Made by a program: the position numbers and the translations under genes. Of a DNA stretch of 64,000 bases, positions 25,544-35,041 are shown piece after piece. The stretch lies in the NCBI GenBank assembly GCA_019636445.1, contig JAHBXO010000003.1, positions 62,001 through 126,000 on the forward strand, given 5' to 3'. The DNA comes from Gemmataceae bacterium (GTDB taxonomy: Bacteria; Planctomycetota; Planctomycetia; Gemmatales; Gemmataceae). The first letter of the stretch is position 1, and the number at the start of each line of letters is the position of its first letter. The notes below the pieces were generated by a model. The model searched no databases. It was not told the origin of the DNA and saw nothing but the letters and a program-made list of their open reading frames with translations.

Positions 25544-27880
25544 ATGAGCCGCACCCTACTTCTACTCGTTCTGGTGTTCGTTCCACGCGCCGGCACCCAG
25601 TCGCCCGACAAATACGTCGACGCCGTCGCGAAGCTCACGGCGCTCGTCGAACGCGAAGTGCGCGACAAGAAGATCCCCGCGATGTCGATCGCGCTCGTGG
25701 ACGATCAGCGAGTCGTCTGGTCGAAGGGCTACGGCAAGCAGGACCGCGAGGGGAAAGTGTCGGCGACCGATCAGACGATCTACCGCGTCGGCTCCGTGTC
25801 GAAGCTCTTCACCGACGTCGCGATCATGCAACTCGTCGAAGAGGGCAAGATCGACCTCGATGCTCCGGTTACGAATTACCTTCCCGATTTCAAACCGCTG
25901 GTTAAACCGGAGCAGAAGCCGATCACGCTGCGGATGCTCATGTCGCACCGCTCCGGCCTCATCCGCGAATCGCCGGTCGGCAACTACTTCGATCCGACCA
26001 GACCGACACTCGAACAGACAGTCGCGAGTGTCAACGGAATCCCGCTCGTCTATTCACCCGGCGAGAAGATCAAGTATTCGAACGCCGCCATCGCGGCCGT
26101 CGGCCTCGCCGTGCAGAAGGTGCGCGGCGAGGAGTTCACGAAAACCGTCGAGAAGACCGTGCTCGGGCCGCTCGGCATGAAATCGAGTTCGTTCTCGCCG
26201 GATCGTGACTTCGTCAAGATGAATCTCGCGGCTGCGACGATGTGGACCTACCACGGCCGCGAGTTCCCCGCCCCGACGTTCGAACTCGGCATGGCCCCGG
26301 CCGGCTGCATGTACTCGACCGTCACCGATCTCGGCAAGTTCCTCTCGTGCCTTTTCGCCGACGGGAAGACCGCGAACGGCCGACTCGTGAAGCCCGAAAC
26401 ACTGGCGGCGATGCTGACGCCGCAGTTCGCGCCGGCGGACGCAAAGGAGGGCTTCGGCATCGGCTTCGCATTGAATCAGCTGGATGGCAAGAAACGCATC
26501 GGCCACGGCGGCGCGATCTACGGCTTCTCGACGGAACTGGCCGCGCTACCTACGGAGAAACTCGGTGTGGTCGTCGTCTCTTCGCGCGACGTGACCAACG
26601 CCGTGACCTCGCGCATCGCCGACGACGCCCTGCGCCTGATGCTCGCGGCGAAGGCCGGTAGGCCTCTGCCGGAACTCGTCGAGACAAAGCCGCTCGAACC
26701 GAAGGACGCGAAGGCCCTCGTCGGACGTCACGCCGCCGGCGACCGTTATTGGGACATCCACGAACTCTTTGGAAAGGTGATCCTGACGCCGGGCCGCGGA
26801 GGATTTCGCACGGAATTGCGTGCCGACGGCGCGAAGCTCCGCGGCGACGACGCGATGTCCTTCGGGCCGATCATCGAGGAAGTCGCGGATGGTCTGAAAG
26901 TCGGCGATCGAATTTACCAGAAAGTCGCCGTACCTGAGCACGAGGCGCCGCGGGCAAAGTGGCTCGGCCTCATTGGCGAGTACGGCTGGGACCACAACAC
27001 GCTCTACATCCTCGAACGCGACGGCAAGTTGAACGCCCTCATCGAATGGGTCTTCCTCTACCCGCTCACCGAGGAAGCGGAGAACGTCTTCGCCTTCCCG
27101 GACTTCGGCCTTTACCACGGCGAGAAGCTCGTCTTCGCACGCGATAAATCGGGGCGCGCCACGAAGGTCGAGGCCGCGAGCGTGACCTTCCACCGCCGTA
27201 AAGTGGACGGCGAGAACGGCGAGACGTTCCGCATCCAACCGGTGAAGCCTCTTGCCGAGATCCGCACGGCGGCCCTCACCGCGAAGCCGCCGGCCGAGAC
27301 GGGCGACTTCCGCAAGTCGGACCTCGTCGACCTCGCGACAATCGACCCGACCTTCAAGTTCGACATCCGCTACGCAACCGACAACAACTTCCTCGGCGCT
27401 CCTGTCTATACGTCCGCGAAGGCCTTCATGCAGAAGCCGGCCGCCGAGGCGATCGGACGCGTGGGCAAGACGCTCGCCACGGAGGGGCTGGGCCTCTGGA
27501 TCTACGATGCCTATCGGCCGTGGTACGTCACGAAGATGTTTTGGGACGCGACGCCGGAGAAGTTCCACGACTTCGTCGCCGATCCGTCGAAAGGTTCCCG
27601 CCACAATCGCGGCTGCGCCGTCGACCTCGGCCTCTACGATCTCAAGACTGGCAAGGTGATCGAGGTCGTCAGCGGCTACGACGAATTCTCCGACCGGGCC
27701 TATCCCGACTACGTCGGCGGCACGTCGCGCCAGCGCTGGCACCGCGACCGGCTCCGCCGGGCGATGGAGGCCGAAGGCTTCACGGTCTACGAGGCCGAGT
27801 GGTGGCACTTCGATTTCGCCGACTGGCGGAAGTACGGCATCCAGAACGAAAGCTTCGAACAACTGGCCGGGAAGAAGTGA
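25544..27880 (+). CDS. Class C beta-lactamase-like hydrolase fused to VanX-type D-Ala-D-Ala dipeptidase
   Basis: 778 residues with a signal peptide (about 1-18). Residues 25-370 are a serine beta-lactamase/DD-peptidase-like domain with SxxK at S84-K87 (GSVSK), YSN at 178-180 and a GHGG motif replacing KTG near residue 322. A middle beta-rich region (about 375-580) follows. The C-terminal 190 residues are a peptidase M15D domain: FDIRYATDNNFLG, YDAYRPW, SRHNRGCAVDLGLYD (about 685-700) and EWWHFDF (about 752). Both halves keep the catalytic or metal residues. It is predicted to be a periplasmic D-amino-acid peptidase acting on peptidoglycan-type peptides. Confidence 0.9.
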   Translation: MSRTLLLLVLVFVPRAGTQSPDKYVDAVAKLTALVEREVRDKKIPAMSIALVDDQRVVWSKGYGKQDREGKVSATDQTIYRVGSVSKLFTDVAIMQLVEEGKIDLDAPVTNYLPDFKPLVKPEQKPITLRMLMSHRSGLIRESPVGNYFDPTRPTLEQTVASVNGIPLVYSPGEKIKYSNAAIAAVGLAVQKVRGEEFTKTVEKTVLGPLGMKSSSFSPDRDFVKMNLAAATMWTYHGREFPAPTFELGMAPAGCMYSTVTDLGKFLSCLFADGKTANGRLVKPETLAAMLTPQFAPADAKEGFGIGFALNQLDGKKRIGHGGAIYGFSTELAALPTEKLGVVVVSSRDVTNAVTSRIADDALRLMLAAKAGRPLPELVETKPLEPKDAKALVGRHAAGDRYWDIHELFGKVILTPGRGGFRTELRADGAKLRGDDAMSFGPIIEEVADGLKVGDRIYQKVAVPEHEAPRAKWLGLIGEYGWDHNTLYILERDGKLNALIEWVFLYPLTEEAENVFAFPDFGLYHGEKLVFARDKSGRATKVEAASVTFHRRKVDGENGETFRIQPVKPLAEIRTAALTAKPPAETGDFRKSDLVDLATIDPTFKFDIRYATDNNFLGAPVYTSAKAFMQKPAAEAIGRVGKTLATEGLGLWIYDAYRPWYVTKMFWDATPEKFHDFVADPSKGSRHNRGCAVDLGLYDLKTGKVIEVVSGYDEFSDRAYPDYVGGTSRQRWHRDRLRRAMEAEGFTVYEAEWWHFDFADWRKYGIQNESFEQLAGKK

Positions 27881-27925
27881 ATCAGGACCACGAATCGAAC
27901 GTATACGACGAATCAAAACCATTTC

Positions 27926-27998
27926 GCCACAAAGAGACACGAAAAGTGAAGTCCATTTCTGCTTTACTTATTGTGTCTTTTCGTGCTTCTTTGTAGCC
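27926..27998. repeat. Intergenic imperfect inverted repeat with CACAAAGA/CACGAAAAG units (element E)
   Basis: The left arm (27926-27950) reads GCCACAAAGAGACACGAAAAG and the right arm (about 27972-27998) is its inverse with small insertions. Units match those in element A at 7860-7930. It occupies the gap between the serine-hydrolase fusion and the large secreted protein. Confidence 0.75.
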
Positions 27999-28026
27999 AA
28001 ATTGTCTTTCTTCGGAATCGACCGCC

Positions 28027-30708
28027 ATGATCCGATCCCTTGCGATCCTGTTGCTCTTGGCCATTTCCGTCGGCGCCGCCGACAAGCCGCCGATTTATCT
28101 CTGGTACGAGCCGGAATGGTTCGACGGCGTCGAGGGGTCGTTCGCGTATTGGACCGGCGAGGCCAAGCCGACGGGCAAATGGGGCGTGGCGGGGCCGGGC
28201 ATCTCGGCCGAGTGGACTCAGGGCGGCGAAAGCGAGTGGAACTCGATGGGAGCAGCCGGCGGCGAGACGAAGGCGAGTTGCGGACGGGAGATCGTGGTGC
28301 CGCGGGCGGGGAAGTTCCGCGCGTGGGTGCGGTACGTCGATCACCGGCGGAAGAGCGAGCCGTTCACGATCGCTTTGAAGCAGAACGGTAAGGCGGTCCT
28401 CGCTGGCGAATTGGGAACGCAACCGATTGTTCCGGAGAACGACGAGTACCAACTCTATTGGGGCTTCTCTTTCGGCTGGACATCGGTGGACGGCGATCTC
28501 GCGGCCGGTCCGGCGCGACTCGAAGTGAGCATCGACAAGCCCGGCGATGGATGGCGGCAAATCGACGCGATACTGATCACGGACGACCTGAGTTTCTTGC
28601 CCAACGGCCGGGAGAAGCCACTGTTTGCCTATCGCGATTCGTTTTCGCTTCAGCCGAAGAACGGCGCCGCCTGGCGCGGAAGCGCGAAGGGGATCGCGAT
28701 GGACTGCAAGCGCCCGCAACTCGCCCGACGGGACTACACGATGTGGGCCGGCATCGAAGCGGACACGAAGACGTGGGAGAAGCTGAAGATCGATGTCCTG
28801 ACAAAGTACGACGTGTTCTTTAATCAATCGACTCCGACGGACATCCGCGAGAAGTTCGCGAAGCAATTCGCCGGCCGTAGAGACCTGCCGATCCTGTCGT
28901 GGCCGGGCCTCGTGCCGGGGTTGTACCTCGGCGCCTCGCCGGACCTGTCACCGGGCTCGCCGCTGCGGATGTGGCTGGAGAAATCGAAGACGCCTTTCTA
29001 CATCATGACGAACTACGCGAGTCCGACTTACACGGATAAATCTGGCCCTGCAACTTATCAGGCATTGACCGGTCCGCTGGCGAACCAATTCCTCGGCTAC
29101 ATCCACGGCGAAGCGCTTGCGACATCCGGCATCGGCATGCCGGCAAAGCCGCTGGCCCCGACACGCCGGGCGCACCTCGACGCGATGATGGCGGACCTAC
29201 GGAAGCAGCAGGCGGAGGCGTGGACGAAGTTCTACAAGACTCCGGTGCCGGAGGAGCACTGGGCAAAGGGCATTTCCTGCCTCTCCGTCGATTCAATCGC
29301 GCTGGCGCACGCCTACCACGAGTCGGGAACGAAGGTCGTCGGATACGAACTCGATGCCACGAACGTGCACGCGCCGATGCGGATTGCCTTCGAGCGCGGG
29401 GCGGCGCGGCAATATGGCGGTTCGTGGATCAATTACGCCAGCGGCAACTTCGGCGACGCATGCAACTACTTCACGCAAATCCCCGTTGTGCCGCGCGGCG
29501 CCCCCGGATGGTTCCATAGCAAGTACGCCATCACCGACGGCGTTAGCATCGGCTGGTATCGCAAGATGTACTACCTGAACTTCCTTTCCGGCGCGGCCGC
29601 GACGTTTTGGGAACAGGGCCTCGGCAACCAGTGGATGCAGCCCGGCCCCGGCACGCACTCGATCCAACTCTCACCGTTCGGCCGTGCGACTGAGGAGTTC
29701 CAGGCGTTCGTAACCCGCCTGCCGGACCGAGGTGAACCGATCGCACCGGTCGGTGTGCTGCTCTCCGCCGGTCACGGATACGAGCGAGTGAACTACACCT
29801 GCAAGATGCTCCACCACTTCGCCGAGAACGCCGCCGACCGCGAGTTGCGGGAACTGTTCAACGTACTCTGGCACCCCGTCGGCGTCGTCGAGGGGCAGTC
29901 GGCCGCGCCGGACGTGCAAAGCCTGCCCAATGGCCGCTACGGGAATATCTTCGACGTACTCGTCGACCGACCGAACAAGGCGGATGCGATACATCGCTAT
30001 CCGGTGCTGATCGCGGCCGGCAACGTGGATCTTTCCCGCGACTGGCCGAAGAATCTGGAAGAGTACGTTCGCAAAGGCGGCACGTTCGTCGTGAACGCGG
30101 ACGCGGCGCTGGGTAAACTGCCCGAGTCCCTGCTCGGTTTGAAACTCACCGGCTCTCGGAAGATGTACGACGCGTGGAAACCCGGCGACAGTGCAGTCCG
30201 CGCGTGCGTACCCTACGAGTGCGAATCGGCCGAGCTGCGCGCGGCGACGGCCCTGGCAACCGCGAGCGACGGCTCGCCGATCCTCGCTCGCCACGCCATC
30301 GGCGAGGGGGCGGTCATCGTCTCACTCATTCCCGGCACGATCGGGCTGGACGAACGCGCCCACCCCGCCCTGCCCTGGCTCGTGAACGGCCTGACCGACG
30401 GCCTGCTCCCCGTCGACGTGCGACTCGCCAACGGACACCGGCCCAACGGCGAGGTCCTTTATCAGGTGAACGAGACCGCCAACGGGTATCTCGTCTTGCT
30501 CATGAACAACCGGGGCGTGGACAAGACCCCGTCCGGCGTGGCCCGTGTCGATCGGCGGCAATACGTGGACGTGATTCTGAAATCGAAATTCGCAGCGAAG
30601 GCAGCGATGGAGTGGACCTCAGGACGCGCGATGGAGTTGAGGGACGATACGGTGCGCGTTCGGGTCCACCCCGGCGACGTGCAAGTGATCGGTTTCCGCA
30701 CGAAATGA
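28027..30708 (+). CDS. Large secreted protein, glycoside-hydrolase-like
   Basis: 893 residues with a signal peptide (1-17). The N-terminal 200 residues are beta-rich and resemble a carbohydrate-binding jelly roll (FRAWVRYVDHRRKSEPF, LEVSIDKPGDGWRQIDAI). The central part (about 240-560) has features of a TIM-barrel glycosidase: LPILSWPGLVPG, NQFLGYIHGEA and YELDATNVHAP. The C-terminal third contains a GATase-like alpha/beta region (YPVLIAAGNVDL, EEYVRKGGTFVVNAD), as in beta-galactosidase trimerisation domains, then a small beta domain. I do not recognise a named family. A secreted polysaccharide-active enzyme is the best inference. Confidence 0.7.
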   Translation: MIRSLAILLLLAISVGAADKPPIYLWYEPEWFDGVEGSFAYWTGEAKPTGKWGVAGPGISAEWTQGGESEWNSMGAAGGETKASCGREIVVPRAGKFRAWVRYVDHRRKSEPFTIALKQNGKAVLAGELGTQPIVPENDEYQLYWGFSFGWTSVDGDLAAGPARLEVSIDKPGDGWRQIDAILITDDLSFLPNGREKPLFAYRDSFSLQPKNGAAWRGSAKGIAMDCKRPQLARRDYTMWAGIEADTKTWEKLKIDVLTKYDVFFNQSTPTDIREKFAKQFAGRRDLPILSWPGLVPGLYLGASPDLSPGSPLRMWLEKSKTPFYIMTNYASPTYTDKSGPATYQALTGPLANQFLGYIHGEALATSGIGMPAKPLAPTRRAHLDAMMADLRKQQAEAWTKFYKTPVPEEHWAKGISCLSVDSIALAHAYHESGTKVVGYELDATNVHAPMRIAFERGAARQYGGSWINYASGNFGDACNYFTQIPVVPRGAPGWFHSKYAITDGVSIGWYRKMYYLNFLSGAAATFWEQGLGNQWMQPGPGTHSIQLSPFGRATEEFQAFVTRLPDRGEPIAPVGVLLSAGHGYERVNYTCKMLHHFAENAADRELRELFNVLWHPVGVVEGQSAAPDVQSLPNGRYGNIFDVLVDRPNKADAIHRYPVLIAAGNVDLSRDWPKNLEEYVRKGGTFVVNADAALGKLPESLLGLKLTGSRKMYDAWKPGDSAVRACVPYECESAELRAATALATASDGSPILARHAIGEGAVIVSLIPGTIGLDERAHPALPWLVNGLTDGLLPVDVRLANGHRPNGEVLYQVNETANGYLVLLMNNRGVDKTPSGVARVDRRQYVDVILKSKFAAKAAMEWTSGRAMELRDDTVRVRVHPGDVQVIGFRTK

Positions 30709-31365
30709 TTACCGGAACGACGCGACGAGGCGCCCGCCGGTCGCGACCCACGCGATGGCGACACCGATCATCGCGAGGCCGGCGAGTCCGAGCGCCCACT
30801 TCGCCATCGGGCGCGTCAGCGATTCGCCCCCGAGGGCCACGAGCGTCTCTTCTGCCAGCCAATTCACAGCCTGCACCGGCCGCATCCAGAGTGGGATTCT
30901 CGAAGCTTCCACCACCGGTGGAATCGCGAACTCGATTTCCATTACGCGCGGCGCCGGCTCGGCGGCGCTCAGCGCGATCGGTTCCGGGACCGGTTCCGGT
31001 GCAAGGGGCGGAGCGAAGGGCTTCGACGGCGTCACCGGCACAGTTGCGAAGACCTCCTCGAGCGGTTCGGACAACGACGGTTCCGGAGCGAGCGGAGGGA
31101 TTGGCGGCTCGGCCGGCACGAAGGCGACGGTCGGCACCGAAGCAGGCGAGGGTGCCGGGGCCGCGGCCGGGGGTTCGAGTTGCAAACGCGGCATCGGTAT
31201 TTCCGCACGGTCAATACGCCAACTCTCGACCACCGGCGGCACGGCGGGCGGCGGCGCCCGGCGCGGTTCGGGCGTTGGCGCGGGCGCGGCGAGCATCCGC
31301 TGGAGTAATGCGTCCAGTTCCTCGAGTTGGTGGCGGGTCAGATCGTTGGAAGTCGTCGCGGCCAT
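30709..31365 (-). CDS. Proline/alanine-rich protein with C-terminal membrane anchor
   Basis: 218 residues from the ATG at 31365, preceded by GGGA; the longer frame upstream is antisense shadow. A short helical N-terminus (LTRHQLEELDALLQRMLAA) leads into about 120 residues dominated by Pro, Ala and Glu (PPIPPLAPEPSLSEPLEEV). A hydrophobic segment near the end (WALGLAGLAMIGVAIAWVA) is a single transmembrane helix. It looks like a tail-anchored protein with an extended linker; no enzyme domain is visible. It is the last gene of the minus-strand DUF1549 operon, 86 bases after the PPC-domain gene. Confidence 0.72.
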   Translation of the reverse strand: MAATTSNDLTRHQLEELDALLQRMLAAPAPTPEPRRAPPPAVPPVVESWRIDRAEIPMPRLQLEPPAAAPAPSPASVPTVAFVPAEPPIPPLAPEPSLSEPLEEVFATVPVTPSKPFAPPLAPEPVPEPIALSAAEPAPRVMEIEFAIPPVVEASRIPLWMRPVQAVNWLAEETLVALGGESLTRPMAKWALGLAGLAMIGVAIAWVATGGRLVASFR

Positions 31366-31451
31366 GGGAATCCGTCCCGGTCGAAGGGGCATCCGTTCGC
31401 GAAGTGTATGCGATCCGTCGGCCGGAAGAAAGGGCAATTCGCCAATCCGCT

Positions 31452-33713
31452 TCAACGCGGCGGAAGGATTTCGAGTTTCGCCTCGGCGACGGCGTCGCCG
31501 ACGGTGGCTCGCAACCTGGCCGAACGGTTGAATGGACCAACTTCCCCATCGGCAAATCGAATAACCAGAATGCCGTGCTCCGAATCGGCCGGCAGATCGA
31601 TCGAGTCGGCCGTCACGCCACGCCAGTGCGCGGGCAATACGAGTTCGACCTTCGCCGTGCCTGTCAGACCTTTCGCCCGTACCACGCGGATCGGCACACG
31701 CAGGGTCCGGCCCGGCGCGGCGACCACGACATCGCCGGCGATTTCGACGCCCAGCCGGCCCGGCTCTGGTACCACGATCAATTGATGGTTCTGCTCCGTC
31801 GACGTGAAGGCGATCGCGTGTTCGGTCCCGTCGGCGTCGCGGACGCGACCGACGGCCATGAGAGTAACACGGCAGGTGCGGCCCGTTTCGATCCACGCTG
31901 GTAACCGGGCCGAAAAGGTGAACTCCGTGGTGCCGGGTTTCAGGATCAGGGCGTCGCCGTCCGCACCTTGCAGGTGCCGCACCTGCCGATCCGCCAGCGA
32001 AACCGTGATCGGTCCGTCGAAGCCGTTGCGTTCGAGGCGGTATTTACGCGAATACGGCTGGCCGCGCGGGGCGTTGCCCATCGTATAGTCGCCGGCGAAC
32101 TTGAACGGCGTCGGCACCGTCGCGAGGATGAAGAACCGATCCGAATCGTTCGCCGACGCGTCATGCGTACCGAGCGAGGACGTGCCCGTGAGCGACGCGC
32201 GACCGGGCTGGACCTTCGCGCCCGATTCGGCGGTCAGGACGATCTCGGCGGTCGATTGTTTCTCCCCGATCGTGGCCGCGCTCGCGGTGATTCCGGCGGG
32301 CAGGCCTTGTAGTTGGAGAGAAATCGGGCCGGTGAAACCGCCGGACCGCAGCGCCGACACCTTTAGCTTGATCGTCGAACCGCGCGGTACCATTACGATG
32401 TCGTTGGCCACGGTGAGGCGAACGCCGGGCTTTGGCGCCATCGCAACGCGTACCTTTAATCGATAAGGGAAACCATCACCCATGCGGAATCGTTCGACGA
32501 CGCCGATGGCATAGACGCCGTCGGCCGGCGGAGTGAATGCGAGCATCGGATCAACGGACGGATCTGGCGACTCGCCGCGAGCCAGTTCCTTGCCGGTCGG
32601 ATCGCGGACGACGATGCTGCCGCACAGTTGCGAACCGAGCGAGCGCGCGAGCAAATCGATTTCGTACTTGACCCCCTTCTTGAGGATCAGTCGCCAGTGG
32701 TCGTGCACGGCCGACCGACCGACTCGGCCGTTGAGCGTTGCGGGAACGGGAATCGTGTCCATCGTCGGGCCGACGAATTCCGGCAGGTCGTCCACATCGA
32801 GCGCGACGGTATTCGCACTGACGATGTTCGGGTTCCACGACACCGGCGCATCGGCGGGGATGGCAATCTCGCGCGAACCCGGGACCGACTGGCCGGCGAG
32901 ATCCAGCTTCTGCGTCGTTCCACGACGGCCGCCGAGTGGGAAGACGCGATCGACCACCGGCCCGGCGGTGATCGTGAGGCGATAGACGTGCGCCGGGCCG
33001 CCGGCGTTCCTGGCATCGCGCACGCGTACGGCGTAGCGGCCGTCCGTCGGCGCGACGAATCGAACGGCCGCATCCTGCCCCAAGCCCGGCCGTCGCGGCT
33101 GCTCCGCGAGCACGAGACCATTTTCATCCACGATTTCCAGGTGTGGAACGACCGGGGACCGGATCGCGGCGACCGTCGCGAAAGCAGTGATCGACTCCCC
33201 CTTCTTTGCGGCAAAGGACCAGAGGTCGATGTCCTCACGGGGGAAAATGCGGCCGTTCGCCGTGACAGGCAGAATCACCGGCACCGGGATCGGGTCTCCG
33301 TCGATCTCCGCTTCCACCACTTCCGGCAGGTCGCCGACGACGAACGCCGGCCCATTGTGCGCGCCCTGCGATGTCCAAACGCGGGCGCGGTGTGGGCCGC
33401 GCGGCGCGTCCTTCGGGATCGATAGCGTCGCCGTGCGGTCGACCGGGTAATCCTCGGCCTGCTGCGATTCGGGCAGCGGGAGGATCGGCCCCTCGAACCA
33501 GATGCGCGGGATGGGTTTAAGGGGTTCCGAAAATTTCAGGCCGTCGATTTCGAATTGGCTGCGATCGTGGAGGAACAGGCCGCCGACGCGCAACGGTACA
33601 CTGGTACCGCGCTGGCCGCCGGCGGGAAAGACGTAGGAGAGCGTCGGCGGCACGGCGTCGGCGACGGACGCCGTCGCGAGGAGCACGAGCGCGGCGATCG
33701 GGAAGCGCGGCAT
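31452..33713 (-). CDS. Secreted protein with pre-peptidase C-terminal (PPC)-like domains
   Basis: 753 residues with a signal peptide (1-20). The N-terminus VPPTLSYVFPAGGQRGTSVPL is typical of planctomycetal exported proteins that start with an IPT-like fold. PPC-type beta domains follow, with the recurrent DIDLWSFAAKKGESI, APTDGRYAVRVRDA and a second copy around HWRLILKKGVKYEIDLLA and PADGVYAIGV. The rest is beta-sandwich. No catalytic motif is seen. It lies ten bases from the DUF1501 gene upstream and is presumably cosecreted with it as an adhesion or binding partner. Confidence 0.82.
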   Translation of the reverse strand: MPRFPIAALVLLATASVADAVPPTLSYVFPAGGQRGTSVPLRVGGLFLHDRSQFEIDGLKFSEPLKPIPRIWFEGPILPLPESQQAEDYPVDRTATLSIPKDAPRGPHRARVWTSQGAHNGPAFVVGDLPEVVEAEIDGDPIPVPVILPVTANGRIFPREDIDLWSFAAKKGESITAFATVAAIRSPVVPHLEIVDENGLVLAEQPRRPGLGQDAAVRFVAPTDGRYAVRVRDARNAGGPAHVYRLTITAGPVVDRVFPLGGRRGTTQKLDLAGQSVPGSREIAIPADAPVSWNPNIVSANTVALDVDDLPEFVGPTMDTIPVPATLNGRVGRSAVHDHWRLILKKGVKYEIDLLARSLGSQLCGSIVVRDPTGKELARGESPDPSVDPMLAFTPPADGVYAIGVVERFRMGDGFPYRLKVRVAMAPKPGVRLTVANDIVMVPRGSTIKLKVSALRSGGFTGPISLQLQGLPAGITASAATIGEKQSTAEIVLTAESGAKVQPGRASLTGTSSLGTHDASANDSDRFFILATVPTPFKFAGDYTMGNAPRGQPYSRKYRLERNGFDGPITVSLADRQVRHLQGADGDALILKPGTTEFTFSARLPAWIETGRTCRVTLMAVGRVRDADGTEHAIAFTSTEQNHQLIVVPEPGRLGVEIAGDVVVAAPGRTLRVPIRVVRAKGLTGTAKVELVLPAHWRGVTADSIDLPADSEHGILVIRFADGEVGPFNRSARLRATVGDAVAEAKLEILPPR

Positions 33714-33722
33714 CGGCGGGCC

Positions 33723-35033
33723 TCAGAGCAGTTCGCGGATCGGTTTGCCGTTGTTGACGACCATGATCGGCCGGCCGTCGGGTGTGTGGAATTCGGATTG
33801 CGGATCGATGCCGAACCGACCCATGAGCGTGGCGGCGAGGTCTTCGGGGCCGTACGGTGCGTCGATGGGCCGCTCGGCGCGGGCGTTCGTCGCGCCGACG
33901 ACGACGCCGTTCTTGAGGCCGCCTCCGCCGAGGAGCACGGTGAAGCCCGGCCCCCAGTGGTCGCGGCCGGCGTTCTTATTGATGCGCGGGGTGCGGCCGA
34001 ACTCGCCCGTGACAACGACGAGAGTGCTGGCGAGCAGGCTGCGATCGGCGAGGTCGCGGAAGAGCGTGGCGATGGCGGAATCGAACTGCGGGAGCAGCGA
34101 ATCTTTGAGGGTACGGAAGTTGCCGTCGTGCGTGTCCCAGTTGATGTGGTCGACGGTGACGCAGCGGACGCCGGCCTCGACGAGCCGGCGTGCCAACAGG
34201 CACGACTGGCCGAGCGAATGCCGGCCGTAGGCGTCGCGAAGTTTCTCAGGCTCCGCGGCGATGTCGAACGCTTTCTTCGCGTCGGCGGAGGTCATGAGGT
34301 CGAACGCCTTGCCGCGGAACGTCTCGACCGCGCCGGCGGCCGCGTTCGCACGGCTCTCGGCCGACTTCTGGAAGCGGTCGACGGTATCCAGGAGTTTGCG
34401 GCGATCGTCCAGGCGATCCGCGGCGACGACCGGGGGCGGGGCGAGGTCGGGCACAGAGAAGTTCGCCGCGCTCGGGTCGCCGTCGATGATGAAGGGTGCG
34501 TGCGCGGCGCCGAGGTACGCCGAGCCGGCGCTCGGGTGCATCTTGGGCAGGCAGACGTACGGCGGCACGGAGCCGCGCGGGCCGAGCTTCTTTGAGAGGA
34601 TCGCGCCGAACGCGGGCTTCTGATTGTTCGGCGAGAGGCCGCCGTTGAACCCGGGGCCGGGGAAGTACCCGGTGAGCATGTAATGGTCGGCAGGCCCGTG
34701 GTCCGAATTGTGATGCGTGAAGGAGCGGACGAGCGAAAACTTGTCGACTTCCTTCGCGAGCTTTGGCAGGTGCTCGCAGACCTGCAGGCCGGGAATCTTC
34801 GTTGGGATCGGTGCGAAGTCGCCGCGGAATTCGGCGGGTGCGTCGGGCTTCAGGTCAAACGTGTCGATAGTGCTGAGGCCGCCGTGGAGGAAGACGTAGA
34901 TGAGCGAGACGTCTTTCTTCGCGTCGGCGGCGAGAAGATTGCGCGCGGTGAAGGGCAGGCCGAACATCGCGGCCGCGCCGAGCCGTACGCAATCGCGGCG
35001 CGAGACGCCATCGCAGAATCGGGAACGCGGCAT
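33723..35033 (-). CDS. DUF1501 protein with twin-arginine signal (second copy)
   Basis: 436 residues from the ATG at 35033. The N-terminus CDGVSRRDCVRLGAAA is a Tat signal. DUF1501 hallmarks: FLHGGLSTIDTFDLKPD, LVRSFTHHNSDHGPADH, VDHINWDTHDGNF, VVTGEFGRTPRI and GRDHWGPGFT. It is shorter than the copy at 23884-25341 (485 residues) and belongs to a different subgroup. It starts eight bases after the DUF1549/DUF1553 gene upstream and is followed ten bases later by the PPC-domain gene, forming a minus-strand operon. Confidence 0.93.
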   Translation of the reverse strand: MPRSRFCDGVSRRDCVRLGAAAMFGLPFTARNLLAADAKKDVSLIYVFLHGGLSTIDTFDLKPDAPAEFRGDFAPIPTKIPGLQVCEHLPKLAKEVDKFSLVRSFTHHNSDHGPADHYMLTGYFPGPGFNGGLSPNNQKPAFGAILSKKLGPRGSVPPYVCLPKMHPSAGSAYLGAAHAPFIIDGDPSAANFSVPDLAPPPVVAADRLDDRRKLLDTVDRFQKSAESRANAAAGAVETFRGKAFDLMTSADAKKAFDIAAEPEKLRDAYGRHSLGQSCLLARRLVEAGVRCVTVDHINWDTHDGNFRTLKDSLLPQFDSAIATLFRDLADRSLLASTLVVVTGEFGRTPRINKNAGRDHWGPGFTVLLGGGGLKNGVVVGATNARAERPIDAPYGPEDLAATLMGRFGIDPQSEFHTPDGRPIMVVNNGKPIRELL

Positions 35034-35041
35034 GGCGGCCC

